Assembly (NCBI RefSeq): GCF_014697375.1
Contig: NZ_JACJRS010000050.1
Coordinates: 1 to 38,589, forward strand
From: Phormidium sp. FACHB-1136
GTDB taxonomy: Bacteria > Cyanobacteriota > Cyanobacteriia > Phormidesmidales > Phormidesmidaceae
Direction of reading: 5' to 3'
DNA: 38,589 nt
The position numbers were made by a program, and so were the translations under genes. Of the stretch, positions 17,480 to 25,488 are shown one piece after another. A model generated the notes under the pieces. That model saw nothing but the letters and a program-made list of their open reading frames with translations, did not search any database and was not told the DNA's origin. Positions within the stretch are counted from its first letter, which is position 1; every line of letters starts with the position of its first letter.

Positions 17480-18316
17480 TTAGGGATTGCAGTAGGGGCA
17501 GTGGCTGGGGTCGGCTTTAGGCGGCATATCGGCGGGAGGATGATCGTGATAGTGATCGCAGCGCTGGCATTGGTCTCGAATCAACGCCGTTAGGAGGGTA
17601 GGGGTGCCGCAGAGACCACAGGGCAAACCGGGCCAGCGTTTCACCTCCCGAAAGCCGGGACAGGCGCAATTTGGGCAGGTTTGGGCAATGGCCCGCAGCA
17701 AATCCTCGGTGGCCTGGGCAATCACCGCCATGCGGGTTGGGTTGTAGAGGGCGCGCATGTCCGTTTCAAGTTGGACGGTGGCGGCTTGGTGCAGGGCGGT
17801 GTCTACTGCTGTTGATAATGTTGCTTTAGTAGTGATGCCCTTGGCGAGGACGGTTCCATCCGCTCGAACGATCAGCCCGTGGCTGGGGAAGTCCACCGTG
17901 GCGGCAAAGGCTTCTGCGTCTTGCCAGCTCCGAATCTGCTGCTGGCGATAATTGGTCTCGGTGGAGAGGCATTCGCCCACAATTTCTAGGCCATGCTGAC
18001 GGTCGATCAGCACCACTAGTTCGCGGTTGCAGGGCACAAAGGGGATGTGAGGGTGTGGCCCAAAGCTGCCCTCACTGGCGATGGCTAGGGTGGCTCCGGT
18101 GCGATCTAGGGCAGCGGCGGCCTTGATGCGGGCGGTGGAAAGCTGGTCGGCGGGGCGCTTCACTTCCCCGGTGAAGGTGCCGAAGCCGTCGGTATCAAAC
18201 CCAGCGGGCACGGTGACGGTGAGGCCCAGTTGCGTTTCGAGGAGGGGGGCGATGACCTGCTCTTTGCGGTGCATGGTGGCGAGGACAGCCACCCGATGGG
18301 TGAATAGGTCGGTCAT
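17480..18316 (-). CDS. DUF6671 family protein with C-terminal zinc ribbons
   Basis: The 278-residue product begins MTDLFTHRVAVLATMHRKEQVIAPLLE, which I recognise as the DUF6671 family. Conserved pieces follow: GFDTDGFGTFTGEVKRP, ATLAIASEGSFGPHPHIPFVPCNRELVVLID and ETNYRQQQ. The C-terminal quarter carries four CXXC pairs (CPNC, CGLC, CQRC, CPYC) with nearby histidines, which should bind one or two zinc ions. No biochemical role is known to me. It is convergent with the unknown membrane protein and divergent from RNase III, so no operon context helps. Length is normal and no truncation is seen. Confidence 0.82.
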   Translation of the reverse strand: MTDLFTHRVAVLATMHRKEQVIAPLLETQLGLTVTVPAGFDTDGFGTFTGEVKRPADQLSTARIKAAAALDRTGATLAIASEGSFGPHPHIPFVPCNRELVVLIDRQHGLEIVGECLSTETNYRQQQIRSWQDAEAFAATVDFPSHGLIVRADGTVLAKGITTKATLSTAVDTALHQAATVQLETDMRALYNPTRMAVIAQATEDLLRAIAQTCPNCACPGFREVKRWPGLPCGLCGTPTLLTALIRDQCQRCDHYHDHPPADMPPKADPSHCPYCNP

Positions 18317-18475
18317 GGGATTAGGGATCGACTCCGTCTCAGCCTACGACAACGCCTTGCTCCAGCCGCACCTCTCCCCCCGGCCATCGCCTCGTAACAA
18401 TCTCCTGCGGTAGATTACAAACCCAATGTAGAGTAGTCATCCCGGCTATCTCCGTGGCAGATAATACCAAAATTG

Positions 18476-19129
18476 ATGATGAGCATTCCTGATTTCAAGA
18501 ACAAACGGTTACTTCAGCAAGCCCTTACCCACCGATCCTACGCTAGGGAAAACGGTACAGATGATAATGAAAGGCTGGAATTCTTAGGCGACAGCATTAT
18601 CGAATTTGTGGTGCGCGATTTGTTGTTTGAACAATACCCCACCATGGATGAAGGAGAGATGTCGAAGCGGTGTGATCAACTGGTGGATCAAGGTCAGCTC
18701 GCGGCGATAGCGGTGGCTATGGGGTTACCGGAACGGCTGCGTTTAGGCCATGGTGCCCAGCATGAGCGTAGTAATGCCAGTGTGCAGTCCGATGCCTTTG
18801 AGGCGTTGATTGGAGCCTATCGACTAGATGCGGGAATTCAGGCGACCTACGCCTATGTTCAAGCGATTTTTGGCCCGCTGGTGAATCAGGTGATGGCGTT
18901 ACCGCCCACCGATCCCGTGAGTACGCTTCAGGAGTTTGTGCAGGCCCATTTTGGGGGGTTGCCAGAGTATCGGGAATTGAGCGCGGCTGGCCCTGATAAT
19001 GCCAAGGTCTTTGAAATCGGGGTGTATATTAACGGCCAAGGCTATGGCGTGGGCCAAGGACGCCGGAAGAAAGACGCCCGTAAGCAAGCCGCCCTAGAGG
19101 CTCTGCGTCACTTCAACCTATCGCCATGA
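18476..19129 (+). CDS. rnc: Ribonuclease III
   Basis: The 217-residue product has an RNase III domain followed by a dsRBD. The signature NERLEFLGDSIIEFVV (about residues 36-51) carries the metal-binding Glu and Asp. The second catalytic acidic region is QSDAFEALIGAYRLDAG (about 106-122). The dsRBD starts near residue 145 (DPVSTLQEFVQAHFGGLPEYREL) and ends KKDARKQAALEALRHF. RNase III cleaves double-stranded rRNA precursors, mRNAs and sRNA duplexes. Cyanobacteria often have several paralogues. The likely start is one of two adjacent ATGs at 18476 and 18479, preceded by a TTG; no clear ribosome site helps. Its 3' end overlaps the convergent molybdenum regulator gene by 22 bp. Confidence 0.92.
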   Translation: MMSIPDFKNKRLLQQALTHRSYARENGTDDNERLEFLGDSIIEFVVRDLLFEQYPTMDEGEMSKRCDQLVDQGQLAAIAVAMGLPERLRLGHGAQHERSNASVQSDAFEALIGAYRLDAGIQATYAYVQAIFGPLVNQVMALPPTDPVSTLQEFVQAHFGGLPEYRELSAAGPDNAKVFEIGVYINGQGYGVGQGRRKKDARKQAALEALRHFNLSP

Positions 19130-20256
19130 GTGGTGGCTACCACTTCCCCGGTGAGGTGGGTATCATAGCCGCCTAGCCGTTTAATCTGAGAGATCACCCG
19201 ACGATGGCTGAGGGTGCCCAGCAACTGCTGCACAGTGGGTTCCTCCAGGTAGGCTTTGAGGGTGACGAGGTCGTAGCGGGACTGGCGCAGGGGCAGAAAC
19301 GCCAGGTTATAGGTGGTGGCAATGGAGGCCGCACTGACGCCCACATCGGCCTGACCTTGGGCAATGGCCTGGGCCACGGCCTGGTGAGAAAACACCACCC
19401 GATCAAACCCCTGCACCGCCTGGGGGGATACCTTGGCCGCTGCTAGAGCCTGATCTAGGAGTTCCCGGCTCCCGGCCCCTGGTTCTCGGTTCACCAAAAC
19501 CACATCAGGCCGAGCCAGGTCGGTGATCCTCTGGATGCCCTTGGGGTTGCCCGGTGCCAGCAACAACCCCTCATCCCAAATCCCCAGGTTGATCAGCACC
19601 GCTCCCTGGTGGGGAAGGGCGCATTGCACAAAGGGCAGGTTAAAGGTTTCGGTTTTGGGGCAATAGAGATGCACCCCGGCAATGTGGACTTCGCCACGGG
19701 CCAGTCGGTCTAGGGCTTCGGTGCTGTTGGCAAAGCTGAGGTGAACCCGTAGACCGGGGTGCCATCGTTCCGCTGCCTGCGCCCAAAGAGACAGGGCCGG
19801 AGCACAGCCTGCCACGGCCACGGTATTGGCCAGGTTGCCCGGATCATCGAGTAGGGTAACGGTGAGGGTATCTTGCTGGGGTTGGCGAAGGGCTTCCCCA
19901 TCGGCAGGAATGAGTTCGACCCGAAAGGCATCATTGCCTACTAAGGGATGGGCCACCCACTTTTCACCCACGTTGACCAGGCTAACGGGCACAGGTTTTC
20001 CGGTGGGTAGGGTCGCCGTGGGGGTGGCCTCCAGCGTGGCTAAATCTGGTTCGAGCCAGAATAAATCTTCGACCTGACACCCCAAGGCTTTGGCCAAGCG
20101 CAGGGCCACCGTGACAGATAACGCCGCTTGCCCCGATTCAACACTGCTAATCGTTTGACGACTCACCCCGGCCATGGTGGCCAAGTCTTGCTGGCTTAGA
20201 CCCAGGCGCAGACGGGTTGACCTCAGGCCATTACGTAACTCATCCTTCACCGACAT
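19108..20256 (-). CDS. XRE-type regulator with periplasmic-binding-protein-like domain, probable molybdate regulator
   Basis: The 382-residue product has an N-terminal helix-turn-helix of the Cro/CI (XRE) type, about residues 5-60: LRSTRLRLGLSQQDLATMAG, VSRQTISSVESGQAALSV. The rest is a PBP-like domain (about 130-345) with VAGCAPALSLWAQAAERWH, LYCPKTETFNLPF, VLVNREPGAGSRELLDQAL and GQADVGVSAASIATTYNLAF. This is the type-2 ligand-binding fold seen in LysR-substrate and ModA-like regulators (PF12727-like). It is divergent from mop-modA-modBC, so it is probably the local sensor of molybdate or tungstate, replacing ModE. That role is inferred from context. The ATG at 20256 is preferred because the 23 codons upstream give no family sequence. 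Confidence 0.82.
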   Translation of the reverse strand: MSVKDELRNGLRSTRLRLGLSQQDLATMAGVSRQTISSVESGQAALSVTVALRLAKALGCQVEDLFWLEPDLATLEATPTATLPTGKPVPVSLVNVGEKWVAHPLVGNDAFRVELIPADGEALRQPQQDTLTVTLLDDPGNLANTVAVAGCAPALSLWAQAAERWHPGLRVHLSFANSTEALDRLARGEVHIAGVHLYCPKTETFNLPFVQCALPHQGAVLINLGIWDEGLLLAPGNPKGIQRITDLARPDVVLVNREPGAGSRELLDQALAAAKVSPQAVQGFDRVVFSHQAVAQAIAQGQADVGVSAASIATTYNLAFLPLRQSRYDLVTLKAYLEEPTVQQLLGTLSHRRVISQIKRLGGYDTHLTGEVVATTHGDRLK

Positions 20257-20361
20257 CCCCCCACCCACGACCTGGTAGCCAGTATAGAGTCTGTCACCGT
20301 TCCCTGAATCCGACTGATATTCCACTCAACTCCGTACTTTAGGTGACATTCTTTCTGGGTC

Positions 20362-20399
20362 ATGCCAGTAAAGTTGTCATAGTTAAAGAATACTGGCAT
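20362..20399. promoter_or_regulatory. Inverted repeat, candidate operator of the molybdenum module
   Basis: ATGCCAGTA (20362-20370) and TACTGGCAT (20391-20399) are perfect 9-bp inverted arms 20 bp apart, with partial symmetry continuing outward (GGTC / GGCC). The repeat ends 17 bp before mop and 106 bp upstream of the regulator gene. A TTGTCA (20374-20379) inside the spacer could be the -35 of mop, placing the downstream arm over its -10 region. That is a typical position for repression or autoregulation. Confidence 0.55.
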
Positions 20400-20416
20400 A
20401 TGGCCCGGAGGATGAT

Positions 20417-20626
20417 ATGAAAGTTAGCGCTCGCAATAACCTGAAAGGCACGATCAAAAGTCTGACGATGGGCACCGTCAATACTGAGGTCGTCGTTGAA
20501 GTGGCTCCCGGTGTGGAAGTCGTGTCGATGATTACCAAGGCTTCCGCTGAGGCGATGGAACTGGCGGAGGGTAAGGAGATCTACGCCATGGTGAAAGCCT
20601 CCAATATTATGCTGGCCGTAGATTAG
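20417..20626 (+). CDS. mop: Molbindin (single TOBE/Mop domain)
   Basis: The 69-residue product is a single Mop/TOBE domain: MKVSARNNLKGTIKSLTMGT, VNTEVVVEVAPGVEVVSMIT, SAEAMELAEGKEIYAMVKAS, NIMLAVD. Molbindins assemble into hexamers that bind molybdate or tungstate at subunit interfaces and act as cytosolic stores or buffers. The SARN and KASNIMLA motifs are diagnostic. A GGAGG (20407-20411) lies 5 nt before the ATG. It is the first gene of the plus-strand molybdenum set, 164 bp ahead of modA, and shares its control region with the divergent regulator. A store of this kind fits the Mo demand of the adjacent nitrogenase cluster. Confidence 0.93.
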   Translation: MKVSARNNLKGTIKSLTMGTVNTEVVVEVAPGVEVVSMITKASAEAMELAEGKEIYAMVKASNIMLAVD

Positions 20627-20790
20627 CGTTGATCGGTCAGTGGGTGAGGACAATACCGTGGCCGTAAACCGTCATCCGTCTGGGAACTAGCCGCCTGTAG
20701 CGGTTTATTGCAAGTCCTTGCCCAGTGCGCCCTGATACAGCTTTTTCAGGATTGGCAAGCAAAGTTGACCTATGTCCAAAATATTGGCGC

Positions 20791-21630
20791 ATGACGTCTA
20801 ATACTGCGATGGCCAAACGGCAGGTTTTACCGTGGATAGGCATTTTAGGGCTGAGCGTGGTCTTGGGTAGCGCTTGTCGGCCCAATGATTCGGTGGTGGA
20901 TGCCCCGCTAACTTCACCCGTAGGGGAGGGTGATCCGGTGACGCTGCTGGTGGGGGCGGCGGCCAGTTTGCAGGGGGCGATGGAGGACATTCAGCCCGCC
21001 TTTGAGGCGGCGCACCCGGATATTGCCCTGGGTTATACCTTTGCCGCATCAGGGCAGTTGCAACAGCAGATTGAGCAGGGCGCACCGATTGATGTGTTCT
21101 TCTCGGCGGGGACATCCCAGATTGAGGCCCTGGAAGCGGGGGGATATCTGCGACCGGATAGCCGCCAGAATCTCCTAGGCAATCAGTTGGTGCTGGTCGT
21201 GCCTAGTACCTCTACCCTGGGCCTAACGGAGTTTAATGACCTCACCCAGGCAGAGGTGCAGCAAATTTCCGTGGGGGATTTTGGCAGTGTGCCCGCCGGA
21301 CAATATGCCGAGCAGGTGTTGGGCAACCTGGGCATTTTAGAGGACGTTCGCCCCAAGCTGATTTTCGCCAATACGGTGCGCGAGGTGCTGGCTGCTGTGG
21401 CCTCTAATAACGTGGAGGCTGGGATTTTGTTTGCCACCGATGCCGCTACCTCTGACCAGGTGACAGTAGCGGCCATCGCCGCTAATACCCTCCATGATCC
21501 GATTGTTTACCCCGTGGCCGTGGTCAACGATACAGCCCACCCAGAGGCAGCCCTCGCCTGGGTGGACTATCTCTCTAGCGAGGCCGCCAGGGCCGTCTTT
21601 ATCGATCATGGTTTCACCGTCCTAGACTAA
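20791..21630 (+). CDS. modA: Molybdate ABC transporter substrate-binding protein ModA
   Basis: The 279-residue product has a lipoprotein-like signal: MAKRQVLPWIGILGLSVVLGSACRPN, with a slightly degenerate lipobox (LGSA-C). ModA hallmarks follow: LLVGAAASLQGAMEDIQPAFE, YTFAASGQLQQQIEQGAPIDVFFSAG, LLGNQLVLVVP, VPAGQYAEQVL, NNVEAGILFATDAA. The AAASL and FAASGQL serines are the oxyanion ligands. It binds molybdate or tungstate in the periplasm and delivers it to ModBC. The start is uncertain: ATG at 20791 or at 20809; the open frame also reaches a GTG at 20725 that would put non-signal sequence in front. modBC begins 17 bp downstream. Confidence 0.93.
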   Translation: MTSNTAMAKRQVLPWIGILGLSVVLGSACRPNDSVVDAPLTSPVGEGDPVTLLVGAAASLQGAMEDIQPAFEAAHPDIALGYTFAASGQLQQQIEQGAPIDVFFSAGTSQIEALEAGGYLRPDSRQNLLGNQLVLVVPSTSTLGLTEFNDLTQAEVQQISVGDFGSVPAGQYAEQVLGNLGILEDVRPKLIFANTVREVLAAVASNNVEAGILFATDAATSDQVTVAAIAANTLHDPIVYPVAVVNDTAHPEAALAWVDYLSSEAARAVFIDHGFTVLD

Positions 21631-21647
21631 GCCTTGGATGTCGCCCC

Positions 21648-23588
21648 ATGCCCGCTGACCTAACCCCGCTCTGGATTTCCCTCAAGGTGGCTGGCCTAGC
21701 CACGATCTTTGCCTTTTTCCTTGGCATTGCCGCCGCCTACGGGATGCTGGGCTACCGTGGCCCCGGTAAGTCGGTGCTGGAGGGGCTGTTTATTGCGCCC
21801 CTGGTGTTGCCGCCTACGGTGGTGGGTTTTTTGCTGCTGGTGCTGTTTGGGCGCAGTGGCCCCTTGGCTCCCCTGCTGGAATCCTTGGGCTGGCGAATCG
21901 TGTTTACCTGGTATGGGGCGGTAATGAGTGCGACGGTGGTGGCCTTTCCGTTGATGTATCGCACGGCCCTGGGGGCGTTTGAACAGGTGGATCGGGCGCT
22001 GCCCCAGGTGGCGCGAACCCTGGGGGCGGGGGAATGGCGGATCTTTGGGCGAATTTTGTTGCCCCTGTCGGTGCCCGGTTTGTTGGCAGGGATGACCCTA
22101 TCCTTTGCCCGTGCCCTGGGGGAATTTGGGGCCACCTTGATGGTGGCAGGGAACATTCCAGGCCGCACCCAAACCATGCCGATGGCGATTTACTTTGCAG
22201 TGCAATCGGGGGCGATGGCCCAGGCTTGGACGTGGGTGGGCATCATTCTAGTGGTGTCGTTGTCGGGCCTGGTGACGGCGAATGCTTGGCAGGCCCAGCG
22301 GCAACGACGGCAGACGACGGCTCACCCAACGGTGGATCTCCTGAAGCCAGCCCCCATCCCCCCCGCATCAATGACACCAGCCTTCATCCCAGGCTCCCTG
22401 ACAACGAACACCCGAATGCCTGAATCGCCCTCCTGGCCCGCGACCCTAGAGGTAGATATTCACAAAGCGTTAGCCACCTTTCCCCTGACGGTGCGCTTCA
22501 CCGCTGGCCCCGATGCGCTAGGCATTTTGGGGGCATCGGGGTCGGGCAAATCGATGACCCTGCGCTGCATTGCCGGGGTGGAAACGCCGGATCGGGGGCG
22601 AATTGTGCTGAATGGGCGAGTGTTGTTTGATCGGGATCGTGGCATCAACCTCCCCAGTCGGCAGCGGCGGGTGGGGCTGCTGTTTCAAACCTATGCCCTC
22701 TTTCCCCACCTCACCCTGGCGGAAAACATTGGCTTTGGCTTGCAGCATCTGCCCAAACTAGAGCGATGGCAGCGGATTAGTTGGTGGCTGGAGGTGATGC
22801 ACTTGCAGGGCTTGGGTAATCGCTATCCCCAGCAAATTTCCGGCGGACAACAGCAGCGGGTGGCCCTGGCCCGTGCCTTGGCCCCCAACCCAGAGGTGCT
22901 GCTGCTGGATGAACCCCTATCGGCTTTGGATACCTACCTGCGCAGCCAGGTGGAGCAGCAGTTGATCAAAACCCTGGCCACCTATCCCGGTATTGCCCTC
23001 TTTGTCACCCACAATTTGGAAGAGGTGTTTCGGGTCTGTCCCCAGGTGATGGTGATGGCGGCGGGGCAACCCGTGGCCCACGGCACCCGCCACCAGGTGT
23101 TTGAGCGACCGGGCAGTGTGATCGCCGCCCAAATTACTGGATGCAAGAACTTTTCTAGGGCCATCCCCCTCTCGCCCCACACCCTCCAGGCCGAAGACTG
23201 GGGCTGCACCCTCACCGTCGCCGAGGTCATTCCCATCGATCTCAGTCAGGTGGGCTTCCGGGCGCATCAGGTGGAGTTTGTGGATAGCCCCCACCGTCCC
23301 AACACCTTCCCGGCCTGGGTGGTCTCCACCAGCGAAACCCCGCACCGGATGACGCTATTTCTCAAGCTCCACCGCCCCCCAACCCCTGACATGGCCCCCA
23401 ACCAGGGGGACTTTCCCTACGATCTCCAGGTGGAGGTGTTTAAAGAAAAATGGCAAACCCTGAATCAACACCCCCAGCCCTGGCACATTCATCTCGCCCC
23501 AGAGCGAATCCTGTTGCTGAGCGATCAGCCGCCGTTCAGCATCCCAACCGTGAACGATGTGCCAGCCTACGCCAAAACCCAGGGCTAG
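21648..23588 (+). CDS. modBC: Fused molybdate ABC transporter permease and ATPase (ModB-ModC)
   Basis: The 646-residue product fuses both inner-membrane parts of the molybdate importer. Residues 1-225 are ModB, with about five helices and the EAA coupling loop VARTLGAGEWRIFGRILLPLSVPG. A Pro/Thr-rich linker (about 226-265) follows. Then comes the ModC ATPase: Walker A GASGSGKS (about 295), Q-loop FQTYALFPHLTL, signature SGGQQQR (about 398), Walker B LLLLDEP and H-loop FVTHNLEE. The C-terminal 150 residues form a regulatory region in the place of the ModC TOBE domain. The fusion is common in cyanobacteria. The ATG lies 17 bp after modA. Its TAG shares a CTAG with the stop of the convergent Uma2 gene. 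Confidence 0.95.
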   Translation: MPADLTPLWISLKVAGLATIFAFFLGIAAAYGMLGYRGPGKSVLEGLFIAPLVLPPTVVGFLLLVLFGRSGPLAPLLESLGWRIVFTWYGAVMSATVVAFPLMYRTALGAFEQVDRALPQVARTLGAGEWRIFGRILLPLSVPGLLAGMTLSFARALGEFGATLMVAGNIPGRTQTMPMAIYFAVQSGAMAQAWTWVGIILVVSLSGLVTANAWQAQRQRRQTTAHPTVDLLKPAPIPPASMTPAFIPGSLTTNTRMPESPSWPATLEVDIHKALATFPLTVRFTAGPDALGILGASGSGKSMTLRCIAGVETPDRGRIVLNGRVLFDRDRGINLPSRQRRVGLLFQTYALFPHLTLAENIGFGLQHLPKLERWQRISWWLEVMHLQGLGNRYPQQISGGQQQRVALARALAPNPEVLLLDEPLSALDTYLRSQVEQQLIKTLATYPGIALFVTHNLEEVFRVCPQVMVMAAGQPVAHGTRHQVFERPGSVIAAQITGCKNFSRAIPLSPHTLQAEDWGCTLTVAEVIPIDLSQVGFRAHQVEFVDSPHRPNTFPAWVVSTSETPHRMTLFLKLHRPPTPDMAPNQGDFPYDLQVEVFKEKWQTLNQHPQPWHIHLAPERILLLSDQPPFSIPTVNDVPAYAKTQG

Positions 23589-24283
23589 TCCGGATCAATC
23601 CCCAACTGGCGTAGCTGAGCCGCCAACCGATCCGCCCGATCTCGTTCCTGCTGAGCCGCTTGCTGGGCCTGCTGGGCCTGCTGCTGAGCCTGCTGGGCCG
23701 CTTCCTCTGGGGTCGGAATCAGATGCCCTAGCTCGGTGAAGTAGCGCAGTTGCCCTGCCTGTACGCCTAGGGATAGGCCCAAGACCTGACTCCAGAGGTG
23801 CCCCTCGGCATTGGGTTGAATGGCTTGGTATTGCTGATCCACCAGGTGATATCCGGCGAATTCCTGGGTTTCTGGGGAGAATAGAAAATATTCTGGAGTC
23901 CGAAAGCGATCTTGGTAGAGCAGCTTTTTTAGGGTACGGTCGGTTTTGGCGGTGGAGTTTGACAGCAGTTCAATAATCAAATCCGGGTACTGGCCCCCCT
24001 CTTCCCACACCACCCAAGACCGCCGAGGTCGCTTTTGGGTACGGTTCACCAGGAAGAAATCTGGCCCCCTGAAGTCTCGATTTTTAAGCTGTTCGCGGCT
24101 GAAATAGATGGTTAAGTTGGCCCCGATGAAATAGTCATCGCGATCACGCCAGAGCCAATCTAAACAGGCCACCAGCAGCGCCAGTTGGGCATAGTGCAAC
24201 GAACTTTCCATCTCCGGCTCATTGCTCTCCAATTGGGTGGCATCTGGCATCAGGTCGGCCAGTTGCTGTGCGGTCATCACCAT
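23585..24283 (-). CDS. Uma2-family endonuclease-like protein with coiled-coil tail
   Basis: The 232-residue product has the Uma2 (DUF820) PD-(D/E)XK fold: start MVMTAQQLADLMPDATQLES, then FIGANLTIYFSREQLKNRDF, RGPDFFLV (the Asp), QYPDLIIELLSNSTAKTDRTLKK (Glu and Lys) and TPEYFLFSPETQEF. Uma2 proteins are hugely expanded in cyanobacteria and their role is unsettled. The last 45 residues are a Gln/Ala-rich coiled coil (EEAAQQAQQQAQQAQQAAQQ) common in this family. The ATG at 24283 is preferred to one 93 nt upstream because it avoids overlap with the methyltransferase gene and has GGGGAAGG upstream. It has no evident link to nitrogen fixation. Confidence 0.87.
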   Translation of the reverse strand: MVMTAQQLADLMPDATQLESNEPEMESSLHYAQLALLVACLDWLWRDRDDYFIGANLTIYFSREQLKNRDFRGPDFFLVNRTQKRPRRSWVVWEEGGQYPDLIIELLSNSTAKTDRTLKKLLYQDRFRTPEYFLFSPETQEFAGYHLVDQQYQAIQPNAEGHLWSQVLGLSLGVQAGQLRYFTELGHLIPTPEEAAQQAQQQAQQAQQAAQQERDRADRLAAQLRQLGIDPD

Positions 24284-24350
24284 AGGACAGCCTTCCCCTA
24301 GGCTAAGTAGTTCTAGTATACCAGGAGATCGCGGAGTTGGCTGGGTCGCA

Positions 24351-24959
24351 TTACTGGGCTTGTTTGCGGGCCACAATTTGGAAAATGTGCCAGTGTTTCT
24401 CTTCGCCGAGGGCGGTTTGGCCGGGGTGGTTTTCCTCCTCCAACCACTCCACGGTGAAGGGGGCGAGGAGATCCGCTACCTGGTCGCGGCGGTGGTGGGT
24501 GAGGTTGGGGTAGGCGGCCCAGGAGTCTTGGTCGCCAAAGAGTTGACCGCAGAATCGCCCCCCCGGTGCCAGGGCCACCACAATTTCTTCCCACAGGTGG
24601 GGGAACTGCTCTGGGGGACAAAAGGGCAAGCAAAAGCTAGCGTTGATTAGGCTGACATCCGGGGGCAGGGTGAGGCTTTCAAACCGTTGCACGCGGGTTT
24701 CGAGGTAGGTGCGGTCGCAATCCTCCCGTTGCCGCAGGCGGGTAATGGCTTCGGGCTCGCCGTCAATGGCCAGCACCCGCCAACCCTGGCGCAGCAGTTC
24801 CACCGTATCGCGCCCATCGCCACAGCCCAAATCCACCGCAAAAGGGGGCAGGGGTTCGGCATCGGCGGCATAGCATTCCAGTGCCCTGGTCAGCGTTGAC
24901 CGAGGCGGTCGCCCCTCCACCGCTTGGTAATACTGACTCCATCGGGTTTCAAAATCCAT
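24351..24959 (-). CDS. Class I SAM-dependent methyltransferase
   Basis: The 202-residue product begins MDFETRWSQYYQAVEGRPPR. SAM motif I is FAVDLGCGDGRDTVELLRQG (about residues 41-60), then VLAIDGEPEAI, and a later motif VVALAPGGRFCGQLFGDQDSW. The short N-terminal WSQYYQAV region and the WLEEENHPGQTALGEEKHWHIFQIVA ending resemble tellurite-resistance/TehB-like or thiopurine-type small methyltransferases; the substrate is not deducible. The ATG at 24959 follows GGAGG at a good spacing (GGAGGATCG), so a longer in-frame form is unlikely. It sits at the downstream end of the nif-oriented gene run with a 75-bp gap and may or may not belong to the nif transcript. Confidence 0.87.
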   Translation of the reverse strand: MDFETRWSQYYQAVEGRPPRSTLTRALECYAADAEPLPPFAVDLGCGDGRDTVELLRQGWRVLAIDGEPEAITRLRQREDCDRTYLETRVQRFESLTLPPDVSLINASFCLPFCPPEQFPHLWEEIVVALAPGGRFCGQLFGDQDSWAAYPNLTHHRRDQVADLLAPFTVEWLEEENHPGQTALGEEKHWHIFQIVARKQAQ

Positions 24960-25034
24960 CGATCCTCCCGCTAGTGTTGGACTATGGGCGTGGGGCCAGC
25001 GGTTTAAAAAATCACACATTGTGGTTGGGCTAGG

Positions 25035-25481
25035 CTAGCCCCTCCTTGGGTTGGGTTGGGCAGGCTTGGCACGAGGGCAGGTTTCTAGGTCGGGTCGCTC
25101 CTTGGCCTGGTGCAGGGCGAGGGCGGTGTTGAGGCCGATCCACTGCTCAATAAAATCCAGATCAAAGCCAACATGGCATTCTTTACCCACCTTGATTAAA
25201 GGACGACGAATTAAAATTGGATCGAGCAACATCAATTCTAGGGCGATTTCAACGCCCAAATCCTGGGGCACAATCAGACCGCTGGTGATGGCAGGGGCGG
25301 TGGTATTAAACCACTGTGCCACAGGCAGATCACCAAAGAAGGGACGCAGGCGATCATAGGTCCAAGACTCAAGCAATAGATTACGGGCAATTACCCGGTG
25401 CCCCGCCGCTTTCAGCAGAGCTTTTTGCTTAGTATTGTTGATGCAACCTGCTTTTTCATAAAAAATTACCGTCGTCATCAT
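25035..25481 (-). CDS. ArsC/Spx-like nitrogenase-associated protein
   Basis: The 148-residue product has a thioredoxin-like ArsC/Spx fold: TTVIFYEKAGCINNTKQKALLKAAGHRVIARNLL at the start, FFGDLPVAQWFNTTAPAIT, then DPILIRRPLIKVGKECHVGFD. This is the nitrogenase-associated protein group (TIGR01616 type) found near nif genes. A Cys sits where arsenate reductase has its nucleophile (Cys12-13 region), but the following residue pattern CINN is distinct. The exact role is unknown; redox or assembly assistance is often suggested. AGGAGG lies just upstream. The gene begins 7 bp after the stop of the cupin gene, so the two are probably translated together. Confidence 0.88.
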   Translation of the reverse strand: MMTTVIFYEKAGCINNTKQKALLKAAGHRVIARNLLLESWTYDRLRPFFGDLPVAQWFNTTAPAITSGLIVPQDLGVEIALELMLLDPILIRRPLIKVGKECHVGFDLDFIEQWIGLNTALALHQAKERPDLETCPRAKPAQPNPRRG

Positions 25482-25488
25482 GCGCCTC

